Part shown: positions 58,785-64,000 of the stretch, piece after piece
Layout of the letters: each line of letters starts with the position of its first letter
Numbering within the stretch: the stretch's first letter is position 1
NCBI RefSeq assembly: GCF_000346465.2
Contig: NC_034009.1
Location: forward strand, 12,156,747 to 12,220,746
Reading direction: 5' to 3'
DNA: 64,000 bases
Source of the DNA: Prunus persica
Lineage: Eukaryota > Streptophyta > Magnoliopsida > Rosales > Rosaceae
Made by a program: the position numbers and the translations under genes
The notes under the pieces: generated by a model
Told to the model about the DNA's origin: nothing
What the model saw: the letters and a program-made list of their open reading frames with translations, nothing else
Databases searched by the model: none

Positions 58785-59605
58785 TAAATTGGCGACTCTA
58801 CCTGGGATTAGGCTACTATCTTCACCAATACCTCCAATCAGAAGCAATAAACCAGAGAAAATAAAGAGATAAGAACATTCCCTTTTTCTTTTTCTTTTTT
58901 TTCCCTTTTGTTGGCTATCTACGTTGCAAAACAAACATGATATGGATTACTAACATGCGCCCTTTGTTTGTGCCTTAGATCTCCATTCTCAAGCAAAACA
59001 AGAACTTGTAAAAGGACCGGGGGCTTAGGCAAATCCATCATTCATGGCATTGAAGCGAACTACACATGCAAACTCCAAAATACTTGGGAGCTTCATGTCA
59101 AACAAATCTGTATTTAAAAAAAAAAAAAAAGGGTCAAGCATAGGTACCTCAAATTTCTCATGCTAAACCAAGCTGTACCTCAGTTCCAAGAGCTGTGTAA
59201 ACATTATTCACATCCTCATAGCAAGTCCAAGCTATATCATTCTAAGCCAAGTTAAATTCTTCCAGTTCCTACTCTACAAGCAAAGAATTTCTGGCACTTG
59301 CCTTATTTCAAATCTTCTTAGCCTCTGGCTTATTTCAAACGTCATGCCAGTGAATATGCTCCTTAACCCCCCATAGCTCAATTTATCCTTGCGACAATAC
59401 CATACAACATCAAACTCTCACAGAAATATTGCTCAAGATCATCCTCTAGCAATGCTCAGGTCAGCACTCAATTCCAAAAGAAAGGACATGCTAAATCCTC
59501 AAACAAAAGCAACATGCCAATCAAAACTTATACACAAGCTTTCCAACCATTCTAGCTGGAACATCCCACCTTTGAAGGACTTATGCAAACAACCTAAATG
59601 GGGCA
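58785..59605 (+). mobile_element. Primer site and leader of the truncated long-LTR element
   Basis: Non-coding leader after the primer site, with GGACCGGGGGCTTAGGC near 59015. No gag or pol domain appears before the sequence becomes AT-rich near 59605, so the element is truncated. Confidence 0.5.
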
Positions 59606-60878
59606 TTCTATTTTATACGTATATTATGTGATTTTTTTTTTGGGTAAGTTAAAAAAATTATATGAACTCAAATTCACAATTATAAAATAAAAGAAAGAAA
59701 CAATATGTAATTTATACAAAAATTTTATAAAATGCATCAAAATATCAATTAAATATCACTCGTCTTACATTTTTTAATACAAAAGTATAAATTAATTTTA
59801 CATAATCAAGATTTTTCTATCAAGTCCTTTTTAATGGACAACATAATTAAGTTATTCAATTGTTCTTGTGACATAGTTGATCGAAATTCAATGGTCAACA
59901 ATGAAAGTAATAGCACCACAATTACAACAACAACAATACTCACATATTTCAATTTTAAAAAATATAAGATTAAATGGCTATGTTGTATTATACAACTTGT
60001 ATGCTATCGAAACCTCTTGTTTCAATATTCAATTATCAACTTCTTGCTTTTTTTGGTGGGTTGTGGAAATCTCTATTTTATGCTATACTGTAGGGTTTTG
60101 GCGTTAATGATAAATATATGTATTTGATTTCCTAATTGATTCAATTAGGTTAATTGATTTATGCTATAATAAGTGGCCTTTATTGAGTTTAATTTGAATT
60201 GAGCATTTAGGCAAGTTCAATTATTATTATTTTTTTTCCAATGAGTGGGTGAAATTACCTGTAGGATGACTAATAATGCCTGGGGGGGTGAATAAGCCAA
60301 TTTAAAATTATAATCTATAAATAAAAATAAACTTCGGTAGCAGGATTGATATGGCTTATCCATCCTGAAACGTGCTGAGCATAGAATAAAGGAATACGCG
60401 AAAAATTATTTTACGTGGTAAAACCCCACCTCTAGAGAAAATCCACGGGACTCCTCAGTCCATCCACTATAGAACGATGATTACAAGAAGCACTCACACA
60501 CTTATCATAGACACATTCTAGATAACATTTACTGACTTCTTCGTAACTCAACTTCTGTCATGAGATGATCTTTCGACACTTCTTATGTTGAACGCAATAC
60601 TGGTCATCATTGCTTGAAGCTCGCTGGAGACAAATCGTCACCACGGTCTTGGTGCCTTCAACAGTATAAGTCACCGAACATGCAATAAATGCAATATAAA
60701 TGATGAAAGTATTTGATAAATCACTAAGTAAACATGGAACACTTGATGACTTATCTCAAAGATATGCACATCAGCTTTTCTTAGAAATTCGATGTGCTCA
60801 AAACAAATATATCAAAGCTGTATCAAAACTAAGGAGAGGCACACCATTTTTATACATACCACATTCTCTTATTTTCAA
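59606..60878. other. AT-rich sequence and a possible LTR remnant
   Basis: 59606-60240 is AT-rich without genes. 60250-60700 contains TTTTACGTGGTAAAACCCCA and a CCTGGGGGGGTGAATAAGCC segment, reminiscent of a degraded LTR, but no boundaries were found. Confidence 0.35.
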
Positions 60879-61660
60879 GGGTGCATTTTTGCTCACCACC
60901 TTAACTTTAGGTGTACCCTCACCACTCCTCTCAAAAGTTGACACATGTCCATGAGTTTAACTATGGTTAATTCTTTATTTTTTACTCATTCGAGGGCAAT
61001 ATTTAGAATGACATAAAAAAGACCTTTTCATGAGAGTGTTTCTGATATACCTTATTTCATCAGAGAAAGTTCGGGTTTTTTTAAATCTGGGACATCCAGC
61101 ACCACCGTAAAGTATTGGCAAATGGNNNNNNNNNNNNNNNNNNNNNNNNNNNNNNNNNNNNNNNNNNNNNNNNNNNNNNNNNNNNNNNNNNNNNNNNNNN
61201 NNNNNNNNNNNNNNNNNNNNNNNNNCCTTTGGCGGCTTTATGTATTCCTTTAATCCTCGTATGTGAGGTTGGGTTGTGTGGCTCATATTGGAAGTTGATA
61301 ATTTTAAAGCTATGGATTCTTGACTCCTAGGATTCATGACTATCCATTCCATCGAGTTCCCAAGGTTGCTTTCGTGTTCATGACAATGGGACCTGTGAAT
61401 TGATATTCATATTAAAGCACGCCAATTGCCAATTATTTATTTGGGTAGTTGTTAATTGATTTAGAAAAGTGGAAAGTTTGCGGTTAATAAAGGTGAATCA
61501 GAAAAAATCTTATTGAAGTATTGTTTCTCTCTCATAATAATGTTATCAAATAAATAAAAAATAAAGAATTAACCATAGTTAAACCCATGGACATGTGTCA
61601 ACTTTTAGGAGGGGTGGTGAGGGTACACCTAGAGTTAAGGTGGTGAGCAAAAATGCACCC
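60879..61660. mobile_element. Non-autonomous Mutator-like element with ~105-bp TIRs
   Basis: Flanked by the 9-bp direct repeat TATTTTCAA (60870-60878 and 61661-61669). Terminal inverted repeats: 60879 to about 60983 (GGGTGCATTTTTGCTCACCA...) and about 61556 to 61660. A 9-bp duplication with TIRs over 100 bp is the Mutator signature. The interior is interrupted by a 100-N gap. No transposase is visible. Confidence 0.85.
61126..61225. other. Assembly gap of 100 N
   Basis: Exactly 100 N, inside the Mutator-like element. True length unknown. Confidence 0.99.
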
Positions 61661-62215
61661 TATTTTCAAGAGAAGTCCACGTGATCAATATCTTGCAACA
61701 GATGAGATTTGATTCTTAGAATCCTATTCAATTTCGTCAGCCCATGTAAACTTCCAATCCCATTAGTTTATACAAGGAAACTATATTAATCAATGAAACC
61801 AATTTAGGTATTAAAAGAAACATTCGAAGTTAATTATGAAAAAGGATATTTTTACTTAAACCAAAATAAGGTCCAACTAGGAAAATAATCTCAAGAGATA
61901 AAATCTAATCTATTAAAAACATGATTAATATAAAAGCATTTGAGTACAAATAACTCTAACTAGAAATCCTATAATGAATGCATGATTATGTCATGATTTA
62001 CTTGAAATCAAGTTCCTCATATCGATCAAGTCATACTTCGAAAATCCGGAATTGAATGTGTTGCGCCAAAACTTCCAGTAAAAGATATTCACACACTAAT
62101 TTCCGACCTATGCTAGAGTTTAGAAAATGCTAATACAATTTTCATACTAACAGTGGGCCTTTATTGAGTTTCCTCTTCTTATATAATATATATTTTTTAA
62201 ATGTATATATATAGG
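61661..62215. other. Intergenic AT-rich sequence
   Basis: No gene or element end recognised. Confidence 0.5.
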
Positions 62216-62220
62216 GTTTA

Positions 62221-62452
62221 TGTTGATGTGAGTCTCCTAATTAATCAAAGAGATTTACTTCCTTGATTAATTAAGGGATTTACTTTCCTATTTTTGTATA
62301 AGTGATAAATCATTGTACAATTAGGAAATACTTTCCTAATTCTTTACAGTATCTAATTCCTTGTAAAGCACCCTGTAAACTCTTATATCTACCTCTTTAT
62401 GGAGAAGAATAAATTTAATCTTATACATTCAAACCATATTCATATTTTAGCA
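62221..62452 (+). repeat. 5' LTR of Copia D
   Basis: TGTTGATGTGAG...ATATTTTAGCA, related to the LTR of Copia C (minus strand, 21621-21851). Confidence 0.92.
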
Positions 62453-63053
62453 TGGTATCAGAGCTTGGTTCTCTTGTGACCCGTGCTTGCGTTCTTCTTG
62501 AAATTTTAGTGCTCTCCTCCCCTTTCAGGGGGGGGGGGGGGGAGTGAAAATGATTTGTTTATTGACGTATCCCCATTATCTTGACGTATTCCTATGAAGA
62601 TACTGCATATCTCTTTACTCTGATGACCCATTCTCTTCAGGGGTGAAGGGGAGTGAAGAGAAGTTGTTTTGTCTCTAAACCCTTATCTCAAATTTCTCAT
62701 ATTCAAATCGAAAACCCTAAATCAAATTTCTCATATTTTTTTCCCCAAATCCAAATCCCTCAAATCTAAAGTCCTCAAATCCTCTTATCGAAATCCCTAA
62801 ACACATACCCTCAAATCTTATACACATACCTCTTAAATCCAATTCCTACATCAAATTCATACATTAAATTCCTCACATCACTTTCCTTACCTTCCCATAT
62901 CACATCTTACTTCCGCTACGATGTCAGGAACCCATACGATTCTCCATCTTATTGCAGACTCATAAAAGCATACGGTCAATCCTGCTGACCTGACTACCCA
63001 GACTCCTGCTTCTATTACCACCACCAAATGTTCTACTTTTCATACGTCCTCCG

Positions 63054-63448
63054 AGACCAGATATTGCATATGATGTGAGTGTGGTTAATCAGTTTATTTA
63101 TGCATTCGCCCAATGTTTCTCATAGGAATGCAGTTGATCGGATCTTAATATACTTAAAGTCAACCCCTGGAAAAGGATTAATGTTCTAAAAAAATGGAGA
63201 TCTTGAAGTTTTTGGATACACAGATGCTGATTGGGCTGGTTCCATTATAGATAGACGCTCTACTTCATGTTACTTTACATTCGTGGGAGGTAACCTAGTC
63301 ACTTGGTGGAGTAAAAAGCAAAATGTGGTTTCTCGGTCTAGTGCAGAAGCAGAGTATCGAGGAATGGCTCACGAAGTTTGTGAATTATTGTGGATCAGAA
63401 GACTCACTTACCAAGTTGGGCATTAGTGACATATATGCATCAACTTGA
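63054..63448 (+). pseudogene. RNase H remnant of Copia D
   Basis: Encodes RPDIAYDVSVVNQF, GYTDADWAG, SRSSAEAEYRGMA and CELLWIRRL, with a stop near 63187. It then jumps directly to the C-terminal KLGISDIYAST-like tail, so a segment of about 65-70 residues holding the third catalytic block (CDN) is deleted. Confidence 0.85.
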
Positions 63449-63455
63449 GGAGGAG

Positions 63456-63701
63456 TGTTGACGTGAGTCTCTTAATTAATCAAAGAGATTTACTTCCTTG
63501 ATTAATTAAGAGATTTACTTTTCTATTTTTATATAAGTGATAAATCATTGTACAATTAGGAGATACTTTCCTAATTCTTTACAGTATCTAATTCCTTGTA
63601 AAGCACCCTGTAAACTCTTATATATATATATATATATATATGTCCTTATGGAGAAGAATAAAGTTAACCTAATACATTCAAACCATATTCATATTTTAGC
63701 A
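63456..63701 (+). repeat. 3' LTR of Copia D
   Basis: Preceded by the purine tract GAGGAGGAG and followed by TSD GTTTA. Confidence 0.92.
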
Positions 63702-63706
63702 GTTTA

Positions 63707-64000
63707 TACAAATTGGGGGCGGGGCGCCTTGCCTGCTCGTGCCCAGAACCTCCCTTGTTCCTAATATGTCATTCCAAAATAACCATACGCTATCTTCCAT
63801 TTGCTTAGATCCCCTCATTTAAATACTCACCCACATAGCAGCAATGTCCCAATAGTGACCCTATTTTCATTTTCTCAAAACTGAAATTAGGGCTCTTGTT
63901 GTCTTTGCCTCCTTGTGCTCCACTCCTCTAGCAAAGAAGAAGCAAACCCACAACGTAAGCAAAGAATTCCAATTTACTACATTTCTGTGAGACATTCAAA
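63707..64000. other. Right edge, possible leader of a further gene
   Basis: 63880-64000 has a leader-like composition (AAATTAGGGCTCTTG, then a CACAACGTAAGC donor-like site) and may be the 5'UTR of a plus-strand gene beyond the window. No coding start is visible. Confidence 0.25.

Larger units (their letters stand above)
62221..63701 (+). mobile_element. Copia D: short, internally deleted copia
   Basis: 1481 bp flanked by GTTTA (62216-62220 and 63702-63706). LTRs at 62221-62452 (232 bp) and 63456-63701 (246 bp; a (TA)n expansion at about 63621-63640 accounts for most of the difference). Primer site TGGTATCAGAGC at 62453-62464, then a leader with a run of G (about 62528-62542), then an RNase H remnant. 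Gag, protease, integrase and RT are gone. The intact ends and TSD show it moved or was deleted as a unit; mobility would have needed proteins from another copy. Confidence 0.93.

Noticed and set aside
59834..60127. 97-codon plus-strand ORF
   Set aside because: AT-rich, no domain, overlapping frame of similar length; no support as a gene.

Overview
This is a plant nuclear window, probably from a woody dicot and possibly Rosaceae; the family is a guess from general character. The evidence is GT-AG introns, a kinase-associated protein phosphatase, a WPP-domain RanGAP and Ty1/copia elements primed at TGGTATCAGAGC. Two 100-N gaps (34892-34991 and 61126-61225) mark it as a draft scaffold.

The recognised host genes, left to right, are: KAPP, a membrane-anchored FHA-PP2C phosphatase (12487-18223, minus, 13 exons, 578 aa); a SPOUT-fold RNA methyltransferase of the C9orf114/SPOUT1 family (30000-33764, plus, 11 exons, 345 aa); a SWI2/SNF2 ATPase of the CHR12/CHR23 (MINUSCULE) type (36371-45536, plus, 12 exons, 1080 aa); a RanGAP (46909-48528, minus, 539 aa, with a 5'UTR intron); and ribosomal protein S16/uS9 (55899-56336, minus, 145 aa). 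The first four appear to follow the order of Arabidopsis At5g19280-At5g19300-At5g19310-At5g19320 (recalled from memory), so this looks like a conserved syntenic block stretched by transposons. Three exons of an unrecognised coiled-coil protein lie at 9323-10041.

The rest is mostly mobile DNA. At 1-9234 there are nested insertions. A decayed copia (A) carries a Cassandra TRIM in its protease region. Beside or inside its 3' LTR sits a second, rearranged copia (B) that has three LTRs, one of them inverted. Between KAPP and the SPOUT gene lie a truncated copia (C) and a nearly complete 6.5-kb copia (E), which ends 136 bp before the SPOUT start codon. Right of RanGAP are a Harbinger-like fragment split by a 1.9-kb solo LTR, a 5'-end fragment of a long-LTR element with a TGGCGACTC-type primer site, a Mutator-like element with long TIRs and a 9-bp target duplication, and a short internally deleted copia (D). 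Exact target-site duplications were read for Cassandra (AGATA), copia B (GTTAT), copia E (TTTTA), the solo LTR (GACAT), the Mutator-like element (TATTTTCAA) and copia D (GTTTA).

The most informative structures are the Cassandra LTR-int-LTR-int-LTR array, whose middle LTR is a mosaic showing unequal crossing-over; the composite copia B; and a 45-bp-period array of 20-bp palindromes at 10251-10529. I found no convincing new multi-gene system.
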